Assembly (NCBI GenBank): GCA_005765155.1
Contig: VCCP01000001.1
Coordinates: 2,728,001-2,792,000, forward strand
Direction: 5' to 3'
DNA length: 64,000 bases
Origin: Zelopaecilomyces penicillatus
Taxonomy: Eukaryota > Ascomycota > Sordariomycetes > Hypocreales > Pseudodiploosporaceae
How positions within the stretch are numbered: the stretch's first letter is position 1; every line of letters begins with the position of its first letter. The position numbers and the translations under genes are program-made. Of the stretch, positions 40,631 to 55,079 are shown piece by piece. Below the pieces are notes generated by a model, which saw only the letters and a program-made list of their open reading frames with translations, had not been told where the DNA came from and did not search any database.

Positions 40631-43600
40631 TACAAAAACATAATTTTTATAAGTGTAGATATTTTATAGATTTTTTAATTATAGTTATAAAAACTAGCTT
40701 ATTTTATAAAAATATTTTACTTTATTTAATTAAAATTATATTTCTTAATAAAAAAAATTAAAAAAAAATATATAATAATAGATTTTATTTTTTTATTATT
40801 TAATATAATTTTTATAATTTTCTTTTTTAAAAGACTTGGTTAAAAGGTTTTAGAGTTTAATATTTAATAATTTTTTTTAATAATACTCTTATTATTTAAT
40901 TTAAAAATCTAATAAAATTCTATTTAAAAAGAATATATATTAAATAATACTTTTTATTTTTAATAATTTTTTTTATTAATTATATAATATTTTTTAATAT
41001 TTTTAAGTTTTTTAATTTTTAATTTTTAATTTTTAATTTTATAATCTTTTTTATTATTTTTAATTTAATTTTATTATTAATTAAAATAATAAAAAATAAA
41101 CTTATTATTTTTATTAATTTATATAATTATAATATTTTAATTTATAAGAAATATAATTAAAAATAAATATTAAATAATTTTAAAAGATTTTATATATATA
41201 TAAAGCCTTTATTAATAAATTAATTATAATATAAAAAATAGATTATATAAAATATAAATATATAAAGATCTATTAATTATAAAATAAAATAAAATTATAT
41301 AAAAAAATTATTATTAAGATATAATTTAAGATTATAAAAGATTTAAATTATATAAATATAATAAACTAGCTTTATTATTATATTATATAAATATTAAGAA
41401 TAATTTCAATAAACTTTTTAATATAAATCTATTTATTAATTATTTTAATAATAAGATAATAAAAAAAGAACTTTATATATATTTTATTAATTTATATATA
41501 ATAATTTATTATATTCTAATATAAAGATAAGCTATTAGTCTTCTCTTTATTAAATAAAGATATAAAGTTATAAAATTCTATAAATAATTATAATAGAATT
41601 ATTATATATTTTATATTTATTTTAATATAATTATATAATATTTTCTATTATTTAATAATATCTATTAATATTATATTAATATCTTAAATATTAATAATAA
41701 GAAATTTATATATATTAAATTCTTTTTATTTTTATTATTTTATTAACATAATAAATATAAATCCTATAATTATAATAATATTTATATACTTTAATTAAAT
41801 AGAATTTTCTATTATTATTATTCTTTTTATTTATTTAATCTAGAATTCCTTCTTTTTAATAATAAAATAAATCTAATAATATGATATTTAAAATAATACT
41901 AATATTAAATCCTTTAATAATCTTAAGATAATATATATAATTAAAATAAAATTCTAGCTATCAATATTTATTTATATTTTAATTATAAAATATATCTTAT
42001 AATCCTTATTTAATCCTATAATAATATCTAATATATAAGATATTAAAAGATATATTAAATTTAATCCTAATTATTAAGCTATTTATTTATTAATTATATT
42101 ATAATATTTATATTTTAAATTAATTTATATATTTATAAATATAATAGAATTTAAAAGAATAAAAATTAAAAATAAATATTTATTTAATATATCTTTAATA
42201 TTTTATTTCTTTTTTTATTATAATTTAATATTAATCCTTTTTTAAAGCTATTATATAATTAATTTATTCTTAAATAAGATTTAATTTAAAAATATTTTTT
42301 TTTTATTTTTTAAATTAAAATTAATTCTAATATTAGAATTAATAGTATTAATATTAATAAGATATTATAGCTATATAAGATTATAGCTTTTTTAAAAATA
42401 TTTTTATTTATTATAATAAATATAAATCCTTTTATTCTTTATTTTTTAAAATATCTTAAATAATATCTATTTTATAATTTAATAATTAATTTTATTAAAG
42501 ATAATTAAGCTTTTTTATAATCCTTTTCTATTTTAATATAATATTTAATTATAATTATTATATTAATATTAATTATTAATATATCTTTATTTTAAAATAA
42601 AAGGGCTATTTATAAGATTAAATATTATTTTTATTTTTATTTAGCCTTTTCTTTTAAATTAAATATCTTAAATTTTACAATAATTTAAAAATAATAAAAT
42701 ATAGCCTTTATATAATTAATATAAGAGATATTTAATTTTAAATAGATATTATATATTTAATAATTAAATATATAATAAAGCTTAATTAATTTTATTAAAT
42801 TAAATTATATTAAGGTATTAATTATTATAAGTTTTTAATTAAAGTATATATAGAATATAAAAGAAAGTTTATTTAGATTATATTTTTAATTAAGTTTATT
42901 AATTAAATAAAACTCTTAGATATATCTTTAAAAGGATATTAATATATTACTTTAAATAATCTTTTATTAATTTCTATAATTATTAATAAAATCTTAATTA
43001 ATAATAATTTTATTACAAATTATTATTAATTATAATAAAAAAATATTTTTATTTTTATTAAATAATTAAAATAAAGAAAAAGATATATATTTTAAATAAA
43101 TAAATTTCTTTATTTTTTTTTAATTTATTTATCTTATAATTTTAATTAAAGAATTATATTTATATATAAAGAATAATCTTTTAATTTTCTTAAAATTAAT
43201 AATAAATATCCTTAAAAATAGATTAATTTATTTATTAAATTATTAATTAATCTATTAATTTAGATTATTATTTTATTCTTTATATAAATATCTCTTTTTT
43301 TAATAAGATATAAAAAAAAGTTTATTAAATATAATAAATTAAATTTATAGCTATTATAAATAAATATTAAGAATAATATTAATAAATTTAAAGAGAATAA
43401 GAAGTATTTATTATAATCCTTCTTTTTATATTAATAAAGCTTGGTTTAAGTTTATCTTATATTTATATTTAAGGCTTAAATTTAAACTTAAGCCTATAAT
43501 AAAAACTCTTTTATTAAGCTTAATTAATTTATTATTAAATTAATATTAAAATATAAATAAATTATTTATAGACTTATTTAAATATCCTTTTATTAAAAAG

Positions 43601-45416
43601 AATAAACTTATTAAATAGTTAATAATATTTTATTAAAAATAATAAGGTATATTAAAAAGTATTTAAATTAATAAAAAATATATATATATATATATATAAG
43701 AAAGACTTTTATTAATACCTTAAAAAGCTTTTTGAGATATAAGGAAAAGATTATTAAGGAAATATATTAATTAAAAATATTCTATATTTATATAAAGCTA
43801 ATATTACTTAAAAAGCTTATACCTATATTAAAGCTATTCTATATTAAACCTAAGCCTATTAAAATTATATTAATAAACCAGATATAATTTTATTTTTAAG
43901 AAGAAATAACTTTATAAAGGGAAAAGATAATAAATTCTAACTAACAGCTCTAACTAATATATATATATAAATATAACCTTTTCCTTTTAAGAGTATTTTT
44001 AATAATAATTTTATTATTTATAGGTTTAGGCTTTTATATTATTAGGTATATTAGGCTTAGATAATAAAATATTTAATAAGCTTTCTTTTTCTTTTTATAA
44101 GGTTTATAAATCTTAATTTAGATTTTAATAGAATTAATAATATTAAAGGCTTAATATAATATAATCTTAATTAATTTAAAGATATAATTAAGCTTTAATA
44201 ATATATTAATAAATAATTAAATAGATTTATTTATAAATATAAAAGAGCTATTTTTATTAAAATCTTTTTTTTATTAAAAATATATATATTAAATATAATA
44301 TTTAAAAGTTTAAATATATTATTAAGCTTTTAAATATTATATTTAATATAAGAGTTATAGATTTAAATATTAATAAATTATTAATAAAATCTAATAAAAT
44401 ATTTTATAATAATATATTATTAATAAATATTATTTTTATTATTATATTATTAATAATATATTAATTTAATATTAATAAAAAGGTATTAAATTATTATTAT
44501 TTTAATAGATTTATTATATTCTTTTATTATTTTAATATTTATTATTATAATTATTTATATATAATATATATATTATATATACTTTATTATAATTAATATA
44601 ATATAATTTAATTATTTTATAATTATATAGATTTAAATAATAGATTATATAAAAAATATAATAATATAATAAAAAAATAATAAAATAATAATAAAATAAA
44701 AAAGATAAAAAAAGATTATAATAAAAAATATAGTTATTTATAAATAAAAAAGATATAATAAATTTAAACTCTTAAAATAATAAAATATTATATATAAAAA
44801 GAATAATTCTATTTTCTATCTGATTTAATAATCTAGCTAATTATTTAATAATTTAATTAAGAGGATAAAGGAATAAAGAAATAAAGGGATAACTATTCTA
44901 ATAATCTAATATAGATATTATAAATAATTATAATAATTACCCATTACTAAGAAAAAGGCAATTAATTCTTTATTGCTTATTTATTTATTATATAACTGAT
45001 TTTATATAATATATTATTTCTTTTTAAACCTTTATTATTAAATTTAATTTAATCTTTAAGGTTATAATTTCTATTATTAAATCTGACTTTATTTATTATA
45101 TAATATTATCTAGATTAATTTTATTCTTAATTATAATATTAAGAATTTTCTCTTAGCTTATATAAACCTCCTTTTTTAATATTATATTTTCCTAGTAATT
45201 ATATTTATATAATATAGTAAATAATCTAATTTACTTATTTATTACCTATATAATAATAATAATAATATATTAGATTTCTTTTTTAATTTTATTATAAAGA
45301 ACTTAATTATTAGATATTAATATTATTATTATTTTTCTAGGTATTTTAATTAAATCTAATCCTTTTTATAATAATAGGGTATATATTAAAGCTTTTATTC
45401 TTTATTATATTTTGAT
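40631..45416. other. AT-rich RIP-mutated block, no intact gene
   Basis: Nearly all A and T, dominated by TpA steps, without any sustained open frame. A coding relic is faintly visible on the plus strand at about 43620-44100 (KTFINTLKSFLRYKEKIIKE, LKKLIPILKLFYIKPKP). The same sequence recurs inverted at about 61.0-61.5 kb, so it belongs to a repeated, presumably mobile, element whose family I cannot name. A (TA)n run lies at 43680-43697. Confidence 0.75.
43620..44100 (+). repeat. Inverted repeat copy 1 (relic coding segment)
   Basis: The reverse complement of this stretch matches 61000-61500 at high identity over several hundred bases, with mostly transition differences and a few indels. Read on the plus strand it resembles protein text with RIP-type stops. 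It marks a second dispersed element family in the block. Confidence 0.65.
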
Positions 45417-45800
45417 AAGTGGATTGAACACACCCCTCTCTGTTGAAGATAACTAAGGAATAGCTATACTAGTTATGGCCTTAAAGGGCCAGTCTATATA
45501 AGTAGATAGGGTTTGCCCAGATTATAGCCAGGACCATCGAATTCAGAGTTTCCCCCCTATCTTCTTGAAAATCCCAGGCAATTCCTAGTGACTAATTGGA
45601 TATTTTCTAGTTGATTCCCAGGTTAAGAATGGGATGATTAATTGATCCCTTAAGTCTACTCTTATTTATCGCGGCCTCATGGCTTTTCTTGACTATTTTT
45701 AAGTCTTATGTTTACGCTTGAAATATATATAGCTACCCTAGATCACTTGGTTAGCCCTGGGTGTGGTGTGTTATTGTGTGTGTTGTTTTTCCCCTATTAA
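45417..45800 (-). repeat. LTR-like island, orientation 1
   Basis: An island of fairly normal composition in the AT-rich sea. On the plus strand it includes GGGATGATTAATTGATCCC, GGCTTTTCTTGACTATTTTT and a terminal GTGTGTGTTGTTTTTCCCC. It aligns with the reverse complement of 63130-63470 over its full length, including the flank TATTAAAATAT. On the minus strand a purine run AGGGGAAAAA stands at its upstream edge, as a polypurine tract does before a 3' LTR. I therefore read it as a 3' LTR, or solo LTR, of a minus-strand element; exact ends are not fixed. Confidence 0.6.
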
Positions 45801-48800
45801 AATATCTTTATTTTATTCTTTTTTTATTTTATTAATAAACTCTTAATATTATTTAGATTTAATTCTTTAATAAATAAATTCAATTAAACTTTATATTTAA
45901 TATCTATTATAATAATAATTATTAATATTATTTTAATTTTAATTTCTTTAATTATAAAGCTTTATTATTTTAGTATTAAAGTAAATAATTTATTTAAAAT
46001 AGGAATATAGATTTATTTAGTCTTTTATTAAGTAATAGATCGAATTCCTTTTATATTAAAATTTTACTCTTTAATATATACTAGGATTTCTTTTTTAAAA
46101 TCACTCTTATTAAAATCTAATATATAATCCTTTTAATAATCTTTATTTAATCTATTAATTAATAAAAGATATATATTTATTAATATAATAAATCTTATAA
46201 ATAATTTATTTATCTTCTTTATAATTCTATTATTAATAATTATTCCCTTAATAAAATAAAAGTATTTCTTTAATATATTTATTAATAAAAATAATGTTTA
46301 TTCTTTATAATATATAATTATAATTAAAAGTTATTAAAATAATTAATATTCTTTAATAATATATATTATATTTAATCTTTCTTTATTTAGAATCTCTTTA
46401 AATATTTTAATAATATAGAATAATAAAATATACTCTAGATATAATATTTAATTAATATTTATAATTAAGACTTTATTCTTAAATTCTTTTAATTATTCCT
46501 TAATATTTTTTAATTTATTTTATAATTATTACTTTTTTTTAAGAAAGACTTTAATTAATTTAAGCTTTATAATTATTATATTAAATAATTCTAAATAATC
46601 CCTATAATTTAATCTAGTATAATAAAATACTTTAATTATTAATATATAATAATATATTCTTAATTCTCTTAAATCTAAGCTTATAAAATAATTAATATTA
46701 TAATAAATTAATAAATTTATATAATAGATATATATTATTTTATAATTTATTATCTTAAGATTAAAGCTTTTATTATTAATTAATAGTATTAAATAGTTTA
46801 TTATATTAAAGTCTTTTAATAAATCTTTAAATTTAATTCTTTTAATAATTAGTTTTTTTTGATTTTTATAAGGTTTAAGTTCTTTCTTATTTTTTCTAGC
46901 TAGATATTTAACCCTTATAATTATTATTTTTTTCTTTATTTTAATAATACTTACTCTTTCTTTTTAGAAATTTCTTACTTTTTTCCAGGTAATAATACCT
47001 ATAAATTCATCTTTAATATCTTATTTATCTCTTTTTATTCTTATTCTTTTTTTATTTAATATACTTCCTATAACTTTTTAATAAGGTTTTTTTATTTATA
47101 ATCTTTAATTAAGCTTATTATAATCTATATAAGTTTTTTTCTCTTTCTTTATTTATTATATTTTAATCTAAAACCTCTTTATTTAATTATATATTTAATT
47201 TATAAATATCTTCCTCTTTTATTTATTTATTCTTTTATAATCTTTTAGATTTCTTATTCTTTATTTTATCCTTTAATTTTTATTAATTATATCTACTTAT
47301 CTAATATTTTATCAAATAAATTAATCCCTTTAGATTTTAAATATAAATATATAATTAATATTATTTAATAAATCCCTTAATAAATAAATAAATCTAATTT
47401 ATATATTAATAATCATATTTATTTAATTACTTTAAATAATCCTATTTACTATTATAACTATTTTTATAATAGTTTTTTTAATAATTAATATTCTTTATAT
47501 AGCCTTAGATATATCTTATTATTTACTTTAAATTCGATTAGTCTATACTTTTAATTATATATATATTTTATATATACTACTATTATATCTATAATATAAT
47601 TAATCTTATCTATAAATAAATATTTTAATATATTTAATACTTTAATATTTATTTTATTAATATTTATTTATAATAGTTTTATTAATCTAATAGATTTAAA
47701 TCTTATAATTAATTTATTTAATAATTTTTCTATAGAATTATTAATTAAATTATTTAATAAGAATTATAATATTAGGATTACCTTAGTTTATAATATATTT
47801 AATATTATTAGATAATATCTTAATATTAATTTTATAATCTGGTTTTTTCTTTTAAATAATCTATTAATTTATAGGTAATATATTATATTAAAAGTAAGTC
47901 TTATTTTTAATATCTTAAAAAGACTCTTTTAAAAGTCTAAAATAAATTTAATATCTTAATTATTAATTATAACCCTAGGAATTCTTTAATTATATAATAA
48001 TAATAATCTTAATTATATTTTAGCTTATTATTTAATAATATAATAGATTAATCTAGGGATTAAAATCGATTTTTAGCTTTATTTATAAATTATATTTATT
48101 ATTATATTAAATAGATATTTATAGTTTAATATCTTTTAAAATAATTATAATACCTTTTCTAGAAATCCTATAATAAAATTAATTATTATTATATAAAATA
48201 GTTTATATAGAGTTATTATTAATTATAATTCTTTTAATAATTTTATTTAATTAATTAAATTTTCTAAATATACCTTATAATAGAATATTTATTATTTAAT
48301 CTATTTTATTATATAATAGAATATTAAACCTCTTAATACTGTATTTATTTTATATAAACCTATATAAAAGTTTTAATTATAAGCTTTTACTAATATTATT
48401 ATTATATAGCTTTATAGGATATATAGTTTTCTTATATTATTTAATTTAAGATAATTTAATAGTTTATTTTTTATTATAAATAATAATTTTATCTTTATTA
48501 ATCTCTTTTTTATATTATTTTCTTATTCTAGTTTTTATATTTTTATTATTTTAATTATTTTAATAAATTTATAATCTTTAATATATCCTTTTATAAATCT
48601 AGCTTTTAATTTATTATTAATAGATATTATTATTATTAAATAATATATATCTTTTTTTAAATATTATTAAGTTTATTTATTATTTTCTTTTTTAATAATT
48701 TCTTTTATAGCTTTTTATAATATTTATTTTTTATTATTAAAAATTATAATAATATATTAGATATAAAATTTATTTTTCTTAGGATATAATAAATATCTAG

Positions 48801-49439
48801 TTTATATTAACTTAAGTAAATAAATATTATTATTAATTAATAATTTATCTTTATTAAATCTAATATTAATATTAATATAATTAATTATTTTTTTTATTAT
48901 TATATAATCTATTAATACTATTACTAGTTTATTTAATAATTGGATTATTATTCTTAGTTTTTAATAAGATTATACTAGATATTTAACCTTAAATTTAATT
49001 AGCTTATATCTTATTTTAGATTTTATTAATAGTCTATTTAAAAATATAATTATTTATATTTACTAGATTAATATTTTCTTATTATCCTATATATTATTTT
49101 GAAGATAAAATATAAAAAGCCTTATTCCTTAATTATTTATATTAAGTTTAAAAAAGATTAATCTTATTAAATTATAATAATATAATATTATCTTATTTAT
49201 TAGATAATCCTAAAGTATTTTAAAGGATTCCTTTTTTAATTTTATTAATTTAAAGTTTATCTTTTTTATTTTAAATATTCTTATTTTTTTATTAATTTTT
49301 TTAATAATTTAATCTTCTTTTCTTAAACTTTTTAATAAAGCTGTTTTTCTAATTTTTAATAATTCTATCTTTATTTAAAATCTAAAGATAAATTATCTTA
49401 AAAAAATAGCTATTCCTAAATAAATTTCCAGATTAATCA
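45801..49439. other. AT-rich relic sequence, probable retroelement body
   Basis: No open frame. It lies between the LTR-like island at 45.4-45.8 kb and the minus-strand reverse-transcriptase relic at 49.44-49.86 kb. It is most simply the 3' part of that element (RNase H, integrase and beyond), but it is too degraded for me to identify domains. Confidence 0.5.
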
Positions 49440-49857
49440 GTATTATTAATATCTTTAATTTTCTTAATATATTTATTCTATTTTCTATTATATTTATCTT
49501 AAATATATTAATCTAGAAATTAAATAATTTAATTAATAGGTATATATAAAAGGATTTTAATAGTAATATTATTAATTATAAATTTTTAAATAGTTTTAAT
49601 ATTATATATAAATAATTATAGTATTTCTTAAAGATATTATTAAATATAATTATATTATTAAATATAATTATATTATTAATATAAACTTTAATAAAATCTT
49701 TATAAGGATATAACCTATAATCTATAAATTATTATATAAAAGCTAGATTATTTTTAAATTCTATTAATATTATATAAGATATTTCTAATCCTTATAGATT
49801 AATAATAATTATCTTATCTTTATATTTATTATATATTAATAATTAATAGAAACATAC
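49440..49857 (-). pseudogene. Gypsy-like reverse transcriptase relic, interrupted
   Basis: Minus-strand translation, ignoring stops, runs KYKDKIIIINL, then ISYIILIEFKNN, LYPYKDFIKVYINNIIIF, and a stretch ending INILRKLKILIILINLEIYL. This follows the fungal Ty3/Gypsy-type reverse transcriptase with VYIDDIIIFS at the active site, here with DD read as NN. A short duplication (ATAATTATATTTAATA, twice) sits beside the active site. The reading begins with FYQ-like text exactly at the edge of the neighbouring LTR, so its N-terminal part appears displaced by that insertion. Confidence 0.75.
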
Positions 49858-50073
49858 TATTAAGGACCAAGGTCAGGAGGTTATAAAGAGAGTAAAGAAG
49901 ATTAGAAATAATATTAATTTTATTATATTTAATAGGTAGATAATAGATAACTAAAAGCTTAATCTCTAGCCCTCTTCCTTTTCTTAAAGGAGAAGGCCCT
50001 CTCTATAGATATATATATTCCTAACCTATATAATATAGGTTCTCTATAGGGCCTTTTTAGGGTTCTAATAGTA
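49858..50073 (-). repeat. 3' LTR of the Gypsy element
   Basis: Matches 57627-57843 along its length. Plus-strand landmarks shared by both are TTATAAAGAGAGTAAA, AAAAGCTTAATCTCTAGCC, a TATATATATTCCTA stretch and CCTATATAATATAGGTTCT. In the aligned pair 49865-49880 versus 57634-57649, nine of 16 bases differ and all nine are C/T or G/A. This copy is the less mutated of the two in that part. Confidence 0.85.
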
Positions 50074-50076
50074 TAC

Positions 50077-50093
50077 CCCCCTTCCTTTAAGGC
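50077..50093 (-). other. Candidate polypurine tract
   Basis: Minus strand reads CCTTAAAGGAAGGGGGG right beside the 3' LTR, the place and composition expected of a plus-strand primer. It is one of very few G/C-rich strings in the block and fixes the element's orientation together with the RT and integrase relics. Confidence 0.65.
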
Positions 50094-53000
50094 CGCCCTT
50101 AGCCCTAATAACTAATAGCAGCTTTATTACTATAACTATACAACTATAAATAGCCAACCAGCCTAGCTATCAATAAAGAAACCATAATCAATTAAAAATA
50201 AAACTTCTAATAGATTCTATTTCTTCCCTATAAATCTTTATATATAGGCTCTTTATACTTTATAAGAAGTCCCCTACCTTATAACTCCCTTAAAAAAGCC
50301 TTATTATTAGCTGATTTCTTTATATAGTATTATCTCTTTAAAGCTAAGGATTTAGATAATATATCAGACTTATAAAAGCATTAGAAATATATTTATTATA
50401 TATAAGCAGCTTCCTAGCTTCTTCCTTATTTATAGTATTAATTTTCCTAGTTTATTTAATAATAAAAGAGTTATTTTACCTTCCTAATCTACTAAAAAGC
50501 AATAGATTAATCACCTCCTTCTTTATACCTTTCTATAGCTAACCTTATATAATAATAGCTTTCTATTAATATAGGCTTCCTTACCTCTTAGGGCTTTACT
50601 TAATATTAGATTATTAAGGACCTTTAAATCCAATATAGATAATAAGAAATAAAGGAAGATTAATAAAGAAATAATAATATAGCTATAGTATAAGTATTAT
50701 AAGATTAAGTATTTAATAGCGATTATTATTAAAAAAGCTACTATAAAAGATTCCTCTATATTAATATTAATTATACCTAAAATCTTTACTATTAAATCTC
50801 TGGTTTTACCTAAGGCTTTAACTAAGACTAAGAAACCCCCTCCCAAATCTTCTGCTTTTATAGGATCTAGTAATAACAACTTATTTAATAAGGTAGAGAA
50901 AGCAGATTTTAATAATAATCTACCTTTTTATTCCTTCTAAAATATTCCTTAATTATCAGCTAATAGCTAATTAATAACTGCTTCCTTTCTTATATTACTT
51001 TTAAGTTTAATAATATTATAAAGATTTAAACTTTTATAAAAACTATATAAATCAAGTCCTTAAGGATAATACTAATAGTAAAGGAGATAAAGAGAAGGAT
51101 AAAATAGATAATAAAAGGGTTAGGAAATCAATTAATCCCGATTCTCTTTTAAGTATTTCCTCTACTTTTTACTAGTAAATCCTTCTTAGGTTCTATCTTG
51201 CTATTTCTTCTTTATTAACTTTTAACTCTATAATTCTTCTAGCGATTCTAAATCACTTTCTAATACTAATACTATTATAATCTTTTTTATAGTATATAGT
51301 ATCCCTACCTTCTTCTCTATTATTCCTAAATCTTTAGCTTTATCTATTATTAATAAATAACTCTATATAATACCTAAGCTACTCCCTCCCTTTAATAATA
51401 AATATCCTATATCTTCTATTATTAAGGTTATAATAATAGCTATACCTATCTATATTCCTAAGAACCCTTTAGCTATAAAGAATATAATATCTAATAAAAT
51501 ACCTTCTAAGAAGAAGATAATATCTAGTAAAATACCTCCCAAGCAAAGTCCTACTAAAGCAAATATATTAACTATTATTAATAGCTTATCTATTATTAAA
51601 TATATTAGGTAATAATAGTATTTATTTAATAGTTAATAAGCTATTAAAAGTCTAATCCTATATTATAAGTAAATAATTAATAATATAACTAAGTAAGGTT
51701 TATTATTATAATTATTTAACTATTACTAATACTTATATAGTTATCCTAAGGTTTATTAGCATTATATAACTATATAAGTTAAATAAGACCTAATAGCTGA
51801 TCCTATTCTAGAATCTAAAAAGGCTAAATAATCCAAACCCTATTAATAGGATAAATATATATTATATCCTATTATAGCCTGAATTCAAAGTTATTAATAA
51901 CTATTCTATAATTATTAAACTCTAGTATTTATATTATATAGATAATAATTATTCTTATTATAGAGTAATAGTAAATTATTATATACTTATATATAACCTT
52001 ATCCAATATAGGATATAATTAAAGCTTGATTTAATACTATTCCCTTTATTCTTTATAGCTGCTTCTTTATTAATACTTCTTAGGAGATATTTTGGTATAT
52101 ATAAGACAAGATTAAATAAGCACTTAATTATATATATTAAAAGCTAATAACTACCCTTACTTATACTAAGGTATAATAAAATATAGATAAAGATAAAGCT
52201 TTTCTTATAAAAAGTACTTTAAATTTTTAGACTTGATTAATATTAGATTAGGCTAATTCTTTTTAAATTATTATAAATATCTAGGCTTAATAATATAATA
52301 TTAGTTTTAATATATAATTAGGCTTAGTATAACTATTAATAATTATATAGGTATATATTAATAATACTTTTATATTATTACCAGTAATCCTTCTTTCTTA
52401 TATTATACTTAATAATTAGGCTGGTATAAAGACTGCTTTAAATAATCTTCTTAATATAGCTTTAAAATTAAATTCCTTTAATAAGGATAATAATAAAAAT
52501 AATAATAATAGTAATAATAATAATAATAATTACTAAGGTAATCACTTAAAGGATTCTAATATTCAAGAAAATAACTTATTTAGCTTTTACTAATACTATT
52601 AAAGACTCTTACTCTTTAATAGCTAGGTTTTTAATAAGAAAGCTTTATATTTATATATTATTATATAATCTAAGAAATCCCTTTTACTTAGTTAATAATT
52701 ATTCTTATTATTATAATTCTTTTATTTTATATAATATATTTATTATTTACTATTCTATTTATATATTAAGATTTTTTCTATTATATAGAATTATTCTAAT
52801 ATAAAAGGGTTATCTTCTAGCTTACTTAGTTTACCCCTATTATTATATACCTTTAGATTTATAATATTAAATATATTATATATCCTGATTAAATCTAGTA
52901 ATTAGAGTTAATAAGCTAAGCTGCTATTTCCTATCTATTTCTTAATCTAATAAAGGCCTATAAATTTCTCTATTAACTTCCTTATAGGATATTTTAGCTT

Positions 53001-53449
53001 AAGGTATTTTATAATAATTATTATTTAATTACTAACTTTAAACTGCTTTTCTTATCTTTTTTTATTATATCATTTTTTATACTATTAATATACCCTTTTT
53101 AATACCTTTATTATTATATTATAGTTTATTTATAGCTCTTAGATTCTTTTCTTAAAGCCCTTATATAATCCTCTTAATTGAATTCTATCTTATACTGGTG
53201 CTATTAGCTTATAGCTATATAATAGATAAGCTAGGGATTCTTTTATAATACTATATTATACTATATTATAATAGAACTAGGCTAATAGTAGTCTTATAGT
53301 TTAATTAAGCTAATCTTTATTAATAAAGCTTTATAGGTAGTGTTTAATTATCTGATTTATTTATTCTATTTACCTATCTGTTTATAAATAGAATATAATA
53401 CTTAATCACTGCTTATAAATTAATAAATAATAGAATGTTTTTTAGAATA
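50094..53449. other. Gypsy interior, unassigned
   Basis: AT-rich interior between the integrase relic and the 3' LTR, somewhat less depleted of G/C than the flanks, especially at 50.1-51.5 kb. A 60-codon minus frame at 50697-50879 is the only frame of length and has no recognisable domain. An (AAT)n-type stretch lies at about 52490-52535. Confidence 0.5.
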
Positions 53450-53960
53450 TGCTTATAAATATTATATTATAATCTAATATAATTCCCTATAATATCCTAA
53501 AATACTTAAATATATAATCTAAAAATAAGATTACTAGATTATTATTAATAATACACTTTATTATAAGGATAAATAATAAAAATTTTATATACCTATTTAT
53601 AATAATAAGAATACTATTATATATCTTATTCTTTATTCTTAATTTAAATAAATCTATAATAAAGTTTATAAAGATTTTTTATTAAGATCCTTCTAGAATT
53701 AATAGAATAACTAGATAGCTATATAGTTAGTACTATTTAAGTTTATTTAATTAGCAGGAGTTATAGGTTTATATGAATTTTATTATATCTCTTTTTATAC
53801 CTTTTTAATAATAAATTATTATTAATTATCTTAGTATTCTATTAACTCTTTAATAGCCTGATATTAGATTATTATAAAGTATTATTAAAATTTTAATCCT
53901 TATTTTAACTAAAACAAAGACCTTCCTAAAATATAATAATAGTTAATTATTATCTATTAA
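53450..53960 (-). pseudogene. Retroelement integrase relic
   Basis: Ignoring stops, the minus strand reads ILYNNLISGY, a KGIKRDIIKFI stretch, INFIIDLFKLRIKNKIYNSI, LIIINRYIKFLLFI and LFLDYIFKYFRIL. These correspond to the end of the zinc-binding domain and to the catalytic core of Ty3/Gypsy integrase (MDFI...; S-I-L-V-I-V-D-R-Y-T-K). The first core Asp is embedded in an FIID context; stops break every block. Confidence 0.8.
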
Positions 53961-55079
53961 TTAATTATTATATCTATTAAAAGAATTATTTACCTTAGAT
54001 TACTCTTAAATATAAAATAAATTATTATTCTATACTTTTAATAGTATAATTATAAAAATATTAATATCCTTTAATAATATTATAATAATACTTCTTTAAA
54101 TTATTTATTTATTTATAGTTAAAATTCTTTAGGTTGTATACTAAAGGCAGGCTATTTATTTAATTATAATTAAAACCCTCTTAATAAAAGAGATAGATAC
54201 AGATTATAACCCTACACCCTTACAACTAGCCTCTAGAAGTCTATTTATAACTAGAGTCTTTATTAATTATATAATTATAATTTCTAAGGTTTCTTTAATA
54301 TTATAAAAATATTTAAGAAAGAAAAGTAAACAGCCTTTCCTTAATTCTTAGATACCTTCTATATCTATATAATCTAGCCTTTTAAATAATATATCCACCA
54401 GATTCAACCTACTTAATCTATACTTAATTCTAAAATTAAATAATATTAGCTAGTTAAGTATACCTATTTATTAACTTAAAAGCTTCTATTTTACTATTAA
54501 ATAACTATAGTTTAGATAATCTATTATAATTATAATCTTATATTCTAAATAGGCTAAATAATAATACTATACCCAAAAAGCTTTTATAATTATTAATATC
54601 TTAGCATCTAGTATATAATAGTATAATTCTGCCCTATTAAGTTTCCTTAATATATAAGCTATTAGATACTATTTCCTATTAATATATTACACTAATATAG
54701 CATTTATAGTAAAATCCGATATATCTATTTTAATATAAATAAAAGCAGCTAGATTAAAATAGGCTAGTATTAACTACTCTAAGAATTTTTATTTTAATTC
54801 CTTAAAAGCAGCTTACTTATAGCTTCCTATATATATAAGGCCCTTCTTCTTACTCTTTATTAAATCTATAAGAGATATAATAATCTTATTATAATTCTTA
54901 ATAAACCATTAATAAAATCCTATAAAACCAAGGAACTATTAAATATCTTTAATATTAATAGATAGCAATTAACTAGCTATTATCTATATCTATTCTTCCT
55001 TTATATATATTCCTTTAGGGCTAATAATAAATCCTAGATATATTATTATATTAATACTAAAATTATATTTCTATAAGTT

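Noticed and set aside
50697..50879. 60-codon minus-strand frame inside the AT-rich block
   Set aside because: Lies inside a RIP-killed retroelement and matches no element domain; short open stretches are expected where RIP was lighter.
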